A stretch of DNA of 44,874 nt from DTNV01 sp964388435 (GCA_964388435.1 CAYMAH010000040.1:1-44874); one strand, 5' to 3'. Shown: positions 15,644 to 23,988, counted from the stretch's first letter. The notes: generated by a model not told the origin, from the sequence alone. Translations and numbers: made by a program.

Positions 15644-16477
15644 ATGAAGCTTGAAGCGCATGCTAAGATTAACCTGTTTCTTCATGTTATTGGAAAACTT
15701 CCAAATGGTTATCATGAGGTTGAAAGCGTGGTTCAGCCTTTGAGTTTAAGCGATGTTGTCGAGGTTAAGCGGATAAAGAGGGGAATAAAAATAATTTCTA
15801 ATGCCGACATTCCCTTAGATGGAAGAAATTCGGCTTTCAAGGCGGTTGAAAAGCTTGGTTTGGACGGAGTTAAAATAAGAATAATTAAAAGAATTCCGTT
15901 GGCCGGGGGTTTGGGCGGGAGCGCTGTTGACGCCGCTCCTGTTTTGAAGATTCTCGGAAAGAACTATCCTATCAAAAAACTTTCTAAAATAGCCGGGAGC
16001 ATTGCCGCCGACGCTCCTCAAGCGCTTTATAATAGTCCTTCGATTGGAACAGGCATTGGAGCGGATTTGAAAATAATTCCAAGGCTTGGAAAAGAGTTTG
16101 TTTTGCTTGCCGATGTGGTTGGAAGAGGTTATTATAAAAACAAGGCAAAGAGCGCTTATCTTTATTCAAGAATTGACGGAGTTAAAATCAAGCATTCTAA
16201 AAATTTAAGTGGAATGAAAAGAGCTTTGAGAAAAAAAGATTGGAAGGCGGTTGGAAAAGAATTTGAGAATGATTTTGAAAAAATTGTTTTCAGGGATTAC
16301 CCTAAAATTAAAAGGTTGAAGAAAGAATTGAAAAAAACAAACCCGGATGTTTGCGGAATGAGTGGGGCTGGAAGCGTTGTCTTCGCGTTTTTTTCCACAA
16401 AGCTTGAGGCGGTGGAAGCTGAAAAGAAGATTAAGAAAAAGTTCAAGTGTTGGACTCTACTTACCACCACCCTTTGA
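15644..16477 (+). CDS. ispE: 4-diphosphocytidyl-2-C-methyl-D-erythritol kinase (IspE)
   Basis: A 277-residue GHMP kinase. The start M-K-L-E-A-H-A-K-I-N-L is the classic IspE opening with the catalytic Lys at residue 8; the upstream in-frame TTG is not needed. G-K-L-P-N-G-Y-H-E-V near residues 17-26 and the phosphate loop P-L-A-G-G-L-G-G-S-A-V-D-A-A (85-98) follow. A-A-D-A-P-Q-A-L supplies the catalytic Asp. M-S-G-A-G-S is the C-terminal GHMP motif. IspE phosphorylates CDP-methylerythritol in the MEP pathway. The N-G-Y-H-E-V element favours IspE over mevalonate kinases. With dxs nearby it argues for a working MEP route, although ispC, D, F, G and H are not in this window. Confidence 0.9.
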   Translation: MKLEAHAKINLFLHVIGKLPNGYHEVESVVQPLSLSDVVEVKRIKRGIKIISNADIPLDGRNSAFKAVEKLGLDGVKIRIIKRIPLAGGLGGSAVDAAPVLKILGKNYPIKKLSKIAGSIAADAPQALYNSPSIGTGIGADLKIIPRLGKEFVLLADVVGRGYYKNKAKSAYLYSRIDGVKIKHSKNLSGMKRALRKKDWKAVGKEFENDFEKIVFRDYPKIKRLKKELKKTNPDVCGMSGAGSVVFAFFSTKLEAVEAEKKIKKKFKCWTLLTTTL

Positions 16478-16493
16478 TTAAGAGTGGTTTAAA

Positions 16494-16606
16494 CGGGCCT
16501 AGAGGGATTTTCGACTTTTTGATTGTGTTCGAACCCTCGATCTACAGCTTTCTTCCAAAACTTAGGTTAGAAGGCTGTCGCCTTATCCAGACTAGGCTAT
16601 AGGCCC
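16494..16606 (-). tRNA. tRNA-Arg (anticodon TCT) with two introns, one in the T-loop
   Basis: Read on the minus strand: acceptor GGGCCTA pairs with TAGGCCC followed by G73. The D-arm is GCCT/AGGC. The anticodon stem ACAGC/GCTGT encloses loop CTTCTAA, giving anticodon TCT. The T-stem is GAGGG/CCCTC. About 18 extra nt lie after the anticodon (canonical 37/38 site) and about 20 extra nt inside the T-loop, between TTCGA and AT. Removing both leaves a normal 75-nt tRNA. Within the inserts TTCT/AGAA and TTCGA/TCGAA can pair, as expected near splice sites. CCA is not encoded. Exact junctions are uncertain by a nucleotide or so. A gttaaatc box lies about 30 nt upstream. Confidence 0.9.
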
Positions 16607-16652
16607 TTGCTTTTAAAAAAGGATGAAGAAAGGATTTAACCTTTTTGGAGGT

Positions 16653-18287
16653 TTAATCCATTTCCCCTCCCATTCCTCCAGGAGGCATACTTGGAGCTTT
16701 TGCCCTGCTGGCTATGATATCATCGATTCTTAGTATCATTTCTGACACTTCTGAAGCGCTTTGAATAGCCTGTTTTTTTATTTTTAGAGGTTCAAGCACC
16801 CCTTTGACTTTCATGTCTGCTATTTTGTTATTGTATATATCAACACCATAGTAAACTCCGTCTTTTTTCTCGTGCTTTGACCTTAACTCCACCAAACTGT
16901 CTATCGAGTCCATTCCAGCGCTTTCTGTGAGCGTTCGGGGTATTACTTCCAAAGCATCTGCAAAGGCTTGTATTGCCAACTGCTCCCTGCCTCCTACTTC
17001 GACAGCGTATTTTCTTATTTTTCCGGCGAGTTCCATTTCAATGCTCCCTCCTCCATAGACGAGTTTTCCTTCTTGTATCGCGGAGGTAACTGCGCCTATG
17101 GCGTCCACTATTGCCCTTTCAGTTTCGTCGACAACGTGGTTGGTGCTTCCTCTCACGAGTATTGTAACCGCTTTAGGGTTTTTGCATTTTTCCACGAAGG
17201 TCATTTGCTCTCCCGCCACTTTTCTCTCATCTACTATTCCGGCGTTTCCAAGGTCTGAATCTGACAGGTCTTCAAGAGTGGTTACTATTTTCGCCCCGGT
17301 TGCTTTGGCGAGTTTTTCCATGTCGCTTTTTTTAACTCTTCTGCAGGCCATAATACCATGCTTTGCGAGGTAGTGCTGCGCAACGTCGTCTATTCCTTTC
17401 TGGCAGAACACAACATTTGCTTTTACTTTAACTATTTTTTCAACCATGTCTTTTAGCATTTTCTCCTCCTGCTCTAAGAAGGCGGTCATCTGTTCTGGCG
17501 TGTTTATGTTTATTTTGGCTTCGGTTTCTGTTTTTTCTATTTCAAATGCAGCGTCAATCAAAGCTATTTTAGCGTTTTCTATTTTTTTAGGCATTCCCGC
17601 GTGTACTATTTCCTTATCTACTAGAACTCCATTTATTATAGAGGTTTGGTCAACATCAGAACCTTCTTTTTTTTCCAATTTTATGTAGTCTTTGTCTATT
17701 ATTATTTTAGAATTTGACTTCTCGGCCACTTGTATCACTGCTGAAACAACTAATTTTGCCAGGAAGTCTTTTGTATCTCCACTTCCAATGGTTTTAGAGC
17801 CCATTGAAATGCTTGCTATTTTTTCAAGGCTTTTAACATCGTCCATTTTAACATCCTCGGCAACGTCATATAAAAACTGAATGGTTTTGCTTGCCGCCAT
17901 TTTGTAACCATTTATTATGGTGGTGGCATGTATTTCCTGGTCGAGAAGCTCGTTTGCTTTTTTCAAAAGTTCTCCCGCTATGACCACACTGGTAGTCGTC
18001 CCGTCCCCAACTTCTTTGTCCTGCGTTTTGGCTATTTCTACAATCATCTTTCCAGCAGGGTGTTCTATGTTCATTTCTTGAAGTATTGTGGCGCCATCAT
18101 TTGTTATTATAATGTCTCCCATCTCACTGACAAGCATTTTATCCATTCCCTTGGGTCCAAGCGTTGACTTAACAGCTTGTGATACGGCGTAGCCAACGAG
18201 AATGTTTATTCTCTGCGCGTCTCTTCCAATCACCCTTGAACTTCCTTCTGGAAGAAAGTTGTTTTGTTGATTGTTTATTTTATCCAT
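16653..18287 (-). CDS. thsA: Thermosome subunit (group II chaperonin)
   Basis: A 544-residue group II chaperonin. The N-terminal S-T-L-G-P-K-G-M-D-K and T-N-D-G-A-T-I-L form the nucleotide site. E-V-G-D-G-T-T-T-S carries the catalytic Asp near residue 95. The apical and intermediate domains follow, with K-x-x-D-x-x-A-x-x-x-L near 310. G-G-G-S-I-E-M-E is near 415, and the tail ends in Pro/Gly/Met repeats. The complex folds proteins in an ATP-driven double ring. I start at the ATG giving M-D-K-I-N-N because AAAGGTGGTG directly upstream is its ribosome binding site, even though two in-frame GTGs precede it. Only this subunit gene is in the window. Confidence 0.96.
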   Translation of the reverse strand: MDKINNQQNNFLPEGSSRVIGRDAQRINILVGYAVSQAVKSTLGPKGMDKMLVSEMGDIIITNDGATILQEMNIEHPAGKMIVEIAKTQDKEVGDGTTTSVVIAGELLKKANELLDQEIHATTIINGYKMAASKTIQFLYDVAEDVKMDDVKSLEKIASISMGSKTIGSGDTKDFLAKLVVSAVIQVAEKSNSKIIIDKDYIKLEKKEGSDVDQTSIINGVLVDKEIVHAGMPKKIENAKIALIDAAFEIEKTETEAKININTPEQMTAFLEQEEKMLKDMVEKIVKVKANVVFCQKGIDDVAQHYLAKHGIMACRRVKKSDMEKLAKATGAKIVTTLEDLSDSDLGNAGIVDERKVAGEQMTFVEKCKNPKAVTILVRGSTNHVVDETERAIVDAIGAVTSAIQEGKLVYGGGSIEMELAGKIRKYAVEVGGREQLAIQAFADALEVIPRTLTESAGMDSIDSLVELRSKHEKKDGVYYGVDIYNNKIADMKVKGVLEPLKIKKQAIQSASEVSEMILRIDDIIASRAKAPSMPPGGMGGEMD

Positions 18288-18511
18288 TTCCACCACCTTT
18301 TTTTCCTAAAATTTTTGAAATATCGTTCAAAATTAACATTGTAAAAACGAGTTTATTAGGTTAATAATATTTAATGGGTAAAATTTAAATATGTTTTTAT
18401 CTACTTTGTGTTTGGACAAAACGCTATTTGTTATCTTTTTTTACAATGGTTGTTGTTTAAAATGTTGCGTAAAAGCATAAATTTAAAATGATTCATTTCC
18501 CAATTTTTATC

Positions 18512-19144
18512 ATGATTAATATTGAAAAAATGATTAAAGACATTAAAGGTGAAATGCTCGCGCCTGAAATTGAAGTTAAGCCAGGCGTTATCACCGTTCT
18601 TGAAATCAGTGGTTTATTCAATAAAAATATCGAAGCGAGCAAGTTGAAAAGACATAGACATTCAATGCTTAAAATTTTCAACGATCATGGAATTGAAATG
18701 AATTTAGGGAAAGACAAGTTATCTTACAAAGGAGAATTCAAAGACAAGAAGGGAGTTGTTTCAGCGCATTGGATTGTAAAACCATTGGAAGGAGAGAATC
18801 TGGTTATATTATTAAACAAGGAGGGTTTAAGCAAAAGTGAGATTGAGAAATTGAACGAGCAGGTGAGCAACACCGCCAAAGGTTTTGAAAAAATCCCAAA
18901 ATTAGTGAAGCTTATAGCCACAGGAGATATTGAAAAAAAACATCTCGACTTGCTTCAAAGCATAGCTAAAAACTCCATTACTGTTGACAAAAAATTAAGT
19001 GATCAGCTGAAGCCCTTGACTGAAAATAATCTTATTATAATAGAATCAAATTCAGCACGTTTGAAGACAAATCTTTCTTTTGAAGAGGATTTAAAAAAGG
19101 CAAGGGAAATGGTTGAAAGAGTTAAAAATCAGGGTTTAAGGTGA
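18512..19144 (+). CDS. Hypothetical charged protein, about 210 aa
   Basis: A Lys/Glu-rich soluble protein starting M-I-N-I-E-K. The N-terminal half has a beta-like segment (residues 20-100) with K-P-G-V-I-T-V-L-E-I and H-W-I-V-K-P-L. The C-terminal half is helical, with two segments (S-K-S-E-I-E-K-L, I-I-I-E-S-N-S-A-R-L-K) that could form a small winged-helix-like fold. I do not recognise a family. A taaatttaaaat box about 24-34 nt upstream supports this start as leaderless over an earlier in-frame ATG. It is divergent from the thermosome gene. Confidence 0.6.
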   Translation: MINIEKMIKDIKGEMLAPEIEVKPGVITVLEISGLFNKNIEASKLKRHRHSMLKIFNDHGIEMNLGKDKLSYKGEFKDKKGVVSAHWIVKPLEGENLVILLNKEGLSKSEIEKLNEQVSNTAKGFEKIPKLVKLIATGDIEKKHLDLLQSIAKNSITVDKKLSDQLKPLTENNLIIIESNSARLKTNLSFEEDLKKAREMVERVKNQGLR

Positions 19145-19351
19145 AAGGAAGGGTTTAAATAGTTTGTCGTTTCTTATAAAAGCAACTTGTGATTTATAAA
19201 AAAATAAAGCACAAGCCGCAGTTTTTCTTTAATGATTTTTTTGTATTAAGAAAAATTTATTAAAGAAAACCTGTATTTTTTTGATAAACTAATAATTTTT
19301 CGCTGCAACATTTTTTTAAAGTAATAGTTTATAGAGCGCTACGCCCCTTGA

Positions 19352-19377
19352 TTCCAGTATTCCACTGGAGGGTTTTT
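19352..19377 (+). terminator. Hairpin plus T-run resembling an intrinsic terminator
   Basis: A 6-bp stem TCCAGT/ACTGGA with loop ATTCC is followed by GGG and TTTTT. It lies just upstream of the mcm promoter. It could end a transcript from the hypothetical gene at 18512 or from an unrecognised small RNA, or it could be part of a regulatory fold. Bracketed by the CCCCTTG/CAAGGGG pair. Confidence 0.4.
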
Positions 19378-19389
19378 ATTGTTGAACGT

Positions 19390-19398
19390 TTTAAATAT
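19390..19398 (+). promoter_or_regulatory. TATA box of mcm
   Basis: tttaaatat centred about 24 nt before the TTG start codon of mcm. The spacing implies that transcription starts at or next to the start codon, giving a leaderless mRNA. Confidence 0.6.
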
Positions 19399-19417
19399 TC
19401 ACACAAGGGGTTAAAAG

Positions 19418-22400
19418 TTGAATACTGATAAGATTGAAGAGTTTATTCAGACTCAGAAGAGCAAGGTTTTAGAGCTTACTTCCAAGTATCCTGAAAAGAA
19501 GAGCTTGGAAATAGATTTTAAGGAGCTTGACTTTTTTGACGGCGAGCTCGCCGATGGCTTGCTTGAAAAACCCGACGGGTTTATCAAAGAGTTTGAAAAG
19601 CAGTTGAAGGTTGAAACTGGATTTAAAGTGCACGCCAGGTTTTACAACCTTCCTGACGTGGTTGACGTTGATGTTCAAAAACTCGGGGAGGAGCATTTGA
19701 ACAAGCTTGTTAAGGTTGATGGTGTTATAAGTTGGATTACTGAAATCAACCCCAGAATTAAAACAGCGGTTTGGGAGTGTTTGTACTGTGGAAGAAAGCA
19801 GGATGACGAAACCGACAGGGTGAGTGCTTTAAAACCTCCTAATCAATGCTCCGAGTGTGGAAGAAGCAAGTTTAAACTGCTGGAAAATGAAAGCGAGTTT
19901 ATAAACATTCAAAGGGCTAAAATGCAGGATTTGATTGAAAAGCTTCAGGGAAGCATGCCCACTTCTACAATAACAATGTGGATGGAGGATGACTTGGTCA
20001 ACACTATTTTTCCAGGGGAGAAAATCACAGTCACGGGGATTTTAAGAATTATGCCTCCCAAGGAGGGAAAGGGAAAAAGCAGTGTTTATGGAAAGTATTT
20101 GGAGGTAGTTCATCTTCACAAGGTGATGCAGGAGTTTGAAGAGATTAACATCAACAAGGATGAAGAAAAAAAAATAAAGGAGTTAAGCGAAAACCCAAAG
20201 CTTTACGAAATGATAATTCAAAGTATTGCCCCTGGCATTTATGGTTATACAGAATTAAAGAGCGCCATCGCATTGCAGTTGTTCGGAGGTTCTCCTAACA
20301 AAACTCTTCCTGACGGTCAGAAGATTAGAAGCGACATCCATATTTTGTTAATCGGAGATCCAGGCTGTTTGATTGGGGATGAAAGGGTGGCGCTGGGTAA
20401 TGGAGCAGTGGTCAAGATTGAAGAGCTTGGCAAGAGGCACCTTCAGGAGATTAACACGCCTGTTTTGACTGGTCAGGGTTACAGGCGCGCGGTCGCCACG
20501 GTCTTTCATAAGTATGAAAGCCAGCCGGTCATTGAAATAGTGACAGAGTCCGGCAAGAGCATTAAGGGAACATACAATCATCCTTTGCTTGCCGTTGAAG
20601 GGGTGAAAAGAAAGTGGAAGAGGCTGGATGAAATTAAAAAAGGAGATAGAGTTGCTGTAACAACCGCTATTCCCTGCACTATAAGAAAGCTTCAACCCAC
20701 CGGATGGATTGTTTTGAACAAAAAGTTAGGCCATAAAAACAAAATGATAATTCCTGAAAAACTTTCCCCGCGTTTGGCGGGATTGCTAGGGTATCTTGTT
20801 GGAGATGGATTGGTTGGAAGGACGAAGTTTGCTTTTGATGTCAATCCTGAGGAAAAAGATCTTTTAATTCTTTTAAGTGAGGTTATCAAAAGCGAGTTTG
20901 GTTTGGAGCCTCGTGTGGTTGAAAGAAAATCAAAAAATAAAAAGCCTGTTCTTGTTGTTCAGGTTGATAATGTTGACATTGCTTTTAACCTAAGTTTTTT
21001 GAAGGACAAGAGGATTCCTTCCATTGTAATGCGTTCCGGCAACAAGGTTGTCGCAGAGTTTTTGACCTGGCTTTTCGAGGCTGACGGTTGCGTTTTCTCA
21101 AAAGGAATAGGCAAAAGAGCGGTTCAATTAAAGTCAGATAGTATTGAATTGCTACGGGATGTTCAGACAATGCTCCTGCGTTTTGGCATTTACTCAAGAA
21201 TAGTGGAAAGAAATCTTACTATAAGAAGAGCAGAGGATATAAGAAAATACTACGAGTTTATAGGCTTCAAGTCTGAAAAGAAAAAACAAGGGCTTGAGCA
21301 ATTGTTTAAAGATGTTAAAAAATTGCAGCATGAGCTCGGAAAGCAGTTAAGCGAAAAGGTGGTAAGTGTTAGACCTTGCGGAGTGACTGACGTGTTTGAC
21401 ATTGAAGTTCCAGGCGCTAAGCGTTTCATTGCAAACGGCGTGATATCACACAACACCGCCAAATCAAGCATTTTGCAGTATGTTTCAAGGCTGGCACCGA
21501 AATGCGTTCTTGTAAGCGGCAAGGGGGCAAGCGGGGTTGGTTTAACTGCAAGCGCTGAAAAGGACGATGTTACAGGAGGATGGATTTTAAAGGCCGGAGC
21601 TATGGTTCTAGCCTCAGGCGGGCAGGTTAACATTGACGAGCTTGATAAAATGGATAAGGAAGATAGGAGTGCTTTGCACGAGAGCATGGAGCAGCAGCAA
21701 ATTAACATCGCAAAGGCAGGGATTGTAGCTCAGTTCAACACCAGAACGTCTGTTCTCGCTGCCGCTAACCCTAAGTTCGGAAGGTTTGACCCAAATGAAT
21801 CTCCTACCACACAGTTTGACATTCCGCCCACGCTTTTAAGCAGGTTTGACTTGATTTTCACAATCAAGGATATTTTGGATGAAAGCAGGGACAGGAAGAT
21901 GGCAGAGCATATTCTTTTGGTTCACTCTTCAACTTTCAGCGACGCTATAACCCCTTTGATTAGCTTGAATGACTTGAGAAAATACATAGCTTATGCAAGG
22001 AGAACCTGCTTTCCTGAATTGTCAAGGGAAGCTGGAGAGAAGATAAAAGAGTATTACGTTTCGCTGAGAAAAATGGGAAAAAAGGAGAATACCTTTCCAA
22101 TAACCGCCAGGCAGATTGAAGGCATTATAAGACTTGCTGAGGCGAGCGCTAAGATAAGATTAAGCGAAGAAGTGGGATTGGTTGACGCTGAAAGGGCGAT
22201 TAATCTTACTGACTTCGTGCTAAAGGATGTTTTCACTGACAAGGAAACCGGGTTGATTGACTCTGACATTGTGAATATAGGCCAGTCGAAAAGCAAGATT
22301 GACAAGGTTAGATCAATTATCAATATAATTCAGTCTATTGAAAGCCAGGTTGACATGGTGGATATTGACGAAATTATCAAAAAAGCTTCGGAAATAGGAT

Positions 22401-22507
22401 TGGACGAAATGAGCTGCAGGAAGATTATTAAGGATTTGTCGCTTCAAGGAGAGTTGTACGAGCCGAAGACCGGCTTTGTGAAAAGCGCCAGGAAAAGAAT
22501 TGAATGA
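19418..22507 (+). CDS. mcm: Replicative DNA helicase MCM, interrupted by an intein
   Basis: A 1029-codon precursor; removing the intein leaves 666 residues, normal for archaeal MCM. The N-terminal domain has a C4 zinc motif (W-E-C-L-Y-C-G then C-S-E-C-G, residues ~122-148). The AAA+ domain has Walker A G-D-P-G-T-A-K-S once spliced, Walker B N-I-D-E-L-D-K-M and the arginine finger L-S-R-F-D-L-I-F. The C-terminus carries a winged-helix segment. MCM hexamers unwind DNA at the replication fork. The intein sits inside Walker A, so helicase activity depends on splicing. The start is TTG with a TATA box about 24 nt upstream. The presenilin-like gene follows after 3 nt. Confidence 0.97.
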   Translation: MNTDKIEEFIQTQKSKVLELTSKYPEKKSLEIDFKELDFFDGELADGLLEKPDGFIKEFEKQLKVETGFKVHARFYNLPDVVDVDVQKLGEEHLNKLVKVDGVISWITEINPRIKTAVWECLYCGRKQDDETDRVSALKPPNQCSECGRSKFKLLENESEFINIQRAKMQDLIEKLQGSMPTSTITMWMEDDLVNTIFPGEKITVTGILRIMPPKEGKGKSSVYGKYLEVVHLHKVMQEFEEININKDEEKKIKELSENPKLYEMIIQSIAPGIYGYTELKSAIALQLFGGSPNKTLPDGQKIRSDIHILLIGDPGCLIGDERVALGNGAVVKIEELGKRHLQEINTPVLTGQGYRRAVATVFHKYESQPVIEIVTESGKSIKGTYNHPLLAVEGVKRKWKRLDEIKKGDRVAVTTAIPCTIRKLQPTGWIVLNKKLGHKNKMIIPEKLSPRLAGLLGYLVGDGLVGRTKFAFDVNPEEKDLLILLSEVIKSEFGLEPRVVERKSKNKKPVLVVQVDNVDIAFNLSFLKDKRIPSIVMRSGNKVVAEFLTWLFEADGCVFSKGIGKRAVQLKSDSIELLRDVQTMLLRFGIYSRIVERNLTIRRAEDIRKYYEFIGFKSEKKKQGLEQLFKDVKKLQHELGKQLSEKVVSVRPCGVTDVFDIEVPGAKRFIANGVISHNTAKSSILQYVSRLAPKCVLVSGKGASGVGLTASAEKDDVTGGWILKAGAMVLASGGQVNIDELDKMDKEDRSALHESMEQQQINIAKAGIVAQFNTRTSVLAAANPKFGRFDPNESPTTQFDIPPTLLSRFDLIFTIKDILDESRDRKMAEHILLVHSSTFSDAITPLISLNDLRKYIAYARRTCFPELSREAGEKIKEYYVSLRKMGKKENTFPITARQIEGIIRLAEASAKIRLSEEVGLVDAERAINLTDFVLKDVFTDKETGLIDSDIVNIGQSKSKIDKVRSIINIIQSIESQVDMVDIDEIIKKASEIGLDEMSCRKIIKDLSLQGELYEPKTGFVKSARKRIE
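20366..21454 (+). other. Intein with LAGLIDADG homing endonuclease in MCM Walker A
   Basis: A 363-residue in-frame insertion between G-D-P-G and T-A-K-S. It starts with Cys (C-L-I-G-D-E-R-V), has the splicing block T-Y-N-H-P-L near residue 70 and ends F-I-A-N-G-V-I-S-H-N followed by Thr, the expected class-1 ends. Two dodecapeptide motifs, L-A-G-L-L-G-Y-L-V-G-D-G and F-L-T-W-L-F-E-A-D-G, keep the acidic residues of an active LAGLIDADG nuclease. Such inteins home into intein-free alleles. Its reading frame is intact and base use resembles the host gene. Confidence 0.95.
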
Positions 22508-22510
22508 GAA

Positions 22511-23278
22511 ATGGATAAAAAACTTCAAATTGAAATTCTGTTGATATTCATCATAGCGCAGGCTTTGGCGGTGTTTTTCGGATGGGCTTTATACTCTCAA
22601 AACGTGGTTATGTTTTCAAATCCGAACAGCGTTTCAAACTCCATTTTTATAGTGGCGTACGTTTTGCTGAGCGCGGCCCTTATTTTGATTATTCTTTATT
22701 TTTACAAAGGCAAAAGCCTGTTCAGGTTTTTCGAATATTTCCTGATTTTCGCCACTGCTAATTTAGTGTTGAATCTTTACGTCAGCGCTTTAACCTCACT
22801 GCTTTTATCGCTTGTTTTAGTAGCGGTGAGGCTTGAATTCCCGCAGACTAAAAACCTTTTCACCATTTTATCCGCAAGTATTGTGGGGGGTTTGATTGGA
22901 GCCAGCTTGGGGGTAATTCCCGTTTTATTGGTGGCAATCCTGCTTGCTGTTTACGATTTTATAGCTGTTTTTTACACCAAGCATATGGTTACTCTTGCAA
23001 AGCAGTTGGGAAAAAGAGAAGCTGCTTTCAGCATCAAACTCAAGGAAAAAAAGAAGTTTATAGAGCTTGGAAGCGGAGATTTGGTGGTTCCTTCAATGGT
23101 GTCATCAAGCCTTTTCATTGCGGGTTTAAACCCCGTTTTTCCAATAGTGGGAAGTGTTGCCGGGTTTGCAGTCCTGCTTTATTTGATGAAAAAGAAGAAA
23201 CAATACTGGCCGGCCCTGCCCGCGATTGTTTCATTTCAAATACTGTTTTCAATCCCGCTTTTTTTGAGTTTTATTTAA
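22511..23278 (+). CDS. Presenilin / signal peptide peptidase-like intramembrane aspartyl protease
   Basis: A 255-residue protein with about eight or nine membrane helices. The two catalytic Asp motifs of family A22 are present: Y-D in V-Y-D-F-I-A-V-F-Y near residue 148, and G-x-G-D in L-G-S-G-D-L near residue 193. A P-A-L-P motif in W-P-A-L-P-A follows near residue 238. These cut substrates within the membrane. Archaeal presenilin homologues are of this size. It sits 3 nt after mcm, so the two are probably co-transcribed, although no functional link is known. Confidence 0.88.
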   Translation: MDKKLQIEILLIFIIAQALAVFFGWALYSQNVVMFSNPNSVSNSIFIVAYVLLSAALILIILYFYKGKSLFRFFEYFLIFATANLVLNLYVSALTSLLLSLVLVAVRLEFPQTKNLFTILSASIVGGLIGASLGVIPVLLVAILLAVYDFIAVFYTKHMVTLAKQLGKREAAFSIKLKEKKKFIELGSGDLVVPSMVSSSLFIAGLNPVFPIVGSVAGFAVLLYLMKKKKQYWPALPAIVSFQILFSIPLFLSFI

Positions 23279-23290
23279 AAATCGTTGAAT

Positions 23291-23590
23291 TTATTTTATT
23301 AACCCCTTCCTTTTAAGTTGGTCCAGTTGGAACGAATTGTACCGGTATGCTATATCCCCTCTTTCATCGCTTTGAACGCTCCACGGTTGAATTATAACAT
23401 AATCCCCTGATTTTATCACGAGTTTTTTCTTTATTTTACCCGGTATTCTGCAGAGTCTTTCCTTTCCGTCGAAGCATTTGACGGTCATCCTGCTTCCTCC
23501 CATCATTTCTATAACCGTTCCCATTATCTCCCCCCGTCTAGGCATTCTTATCCTCTGCTCTTCTGTTTGTTGCACTTCCATTTTTTTCAT
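23291..23590 (-). CDS. eif1A: Translation initiation factor aIF1A
   Basis: About 99 residues with the S1-like OB fold: G-x-V-I-E-M-M-G-G-S-R-M-T-V-K-C-F-D-G near residues 25-43, then C-R-I-P-G-K-I-K-K-K and G-D-Y-V-I-I-Q-P-W. aIF1A binds the A site of the small subunit during initiation. The ATG chosen here overlaps the aIF2beta stop codon as ATGA, indicating translational coupling. An earlier in-frame ATG would lie inside aIF2beta. Confidence 0.93.
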   Translation of the reverse strand: MKKMEVQQTEEQRIRMPRRGEIMGTVIEMMGGSRMTVKCFDGKERLCRIPGKIKKKLVIKSGDYVIIQPWSVQSDERGDIAYRYNSFQLDQLKRKGLIK

Positions 23591-23988
23591 TTCACCGGTT
23601 TTCTCGCTCCGCACACTTCGCACACTAGTATAGTGCTTCTGCCTTCACTTTCAAAGTGGGTATCAGGCTTCCCGCACTCCCTGCACAAAACGTAGTTCTT
23701 GAAATAATATTCTATTTTCTCATTCACTGTTTTGTCGCTGAATTTTCCCTGTATAAGCAGCGCGTTTCCTTGCATAGAGCCAGGGGCCGCGAGCTCTCTT
23801 AAAATGACTTTTGAAACCTGCTTAGGGTTTCTTCTCATGGTTTTGCAGATAGAATCAAAGTTTTTAATGAGTGTTTTGTTTCCCTGCACTAGGCACTCTG
23901 CCATAGGCATTTCAAACCTTTCTGTTGATTTTTTCTTTTCAGGCATTGAGGAGTACAAATTCTTCAATAGCTGCTCGTAAGCTTCCAT
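23587..23988 (-). CDS. eif2b: Translation initiation factor aIF2 subunit beta
   Basis: A 133-residue protein. The N-terminal helix Y-E-Q-L-L-K-N-L-Y contacts aIF2gamma. The central alpha-beta domain follows (M-R-R-N-P-K-Q-V-S-K near residues 51-60). The C-terminal zinc ribbon has C-R-E-C at 101-104 and C-E-V-C at 122-125. With alpha and gamma it delivers initiator tRNA. The gene pair aIF2beta-aIF1A overlaps by 4 nt and forms a small translation-initiation operon. Confidence 0.94.
   Translation of the reverse strand: MEAYEQLLKNLYSSMPEKKKSTERFEMPMAECLVQGNKTLIKNFDSICKTMRRNPKQVSKVILRELAAPGSMQGNALLIQGKFSDKTVNEKIEYYFKNYVLCRECGKPDTHFESEGRSTILVCEVCGARKPVK

Larger units (their letters stand above)
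19145..19417. other. Intergenic region before mcm with hairpins
   Basis: A 273-nt gap. It contains a tttaaat box at 19153-19159 and an inverted repeat CTTGTG/CACAAG (19186-19191 with 19210-19215). A stronger hairpin, TCCAGT-ATTCC-ACTGGA at 19353-19369, is followed by T5. An outer pair CCCCTTG (19344-19350) / CAAGGGG (19404-19410) brackets the last hairpin and the mcm TATA box. No protein frame. A small untranslated RNA ending at the hairpin is possible but not shown. Confidence 0.4.

Noticed and set aside
19186..19215. Small hairpin considered as a C/D-box guide RNA
   Set aside because: No box C and box D pair at suitable spacing; only a 6-bp stem with an AT loop.
21250..21708. 152-codon minus-strand frame
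   Set aside because: Antisense to mcm and its intein; Ser/Cys-rich nonsense composition and no promoter or RBS.
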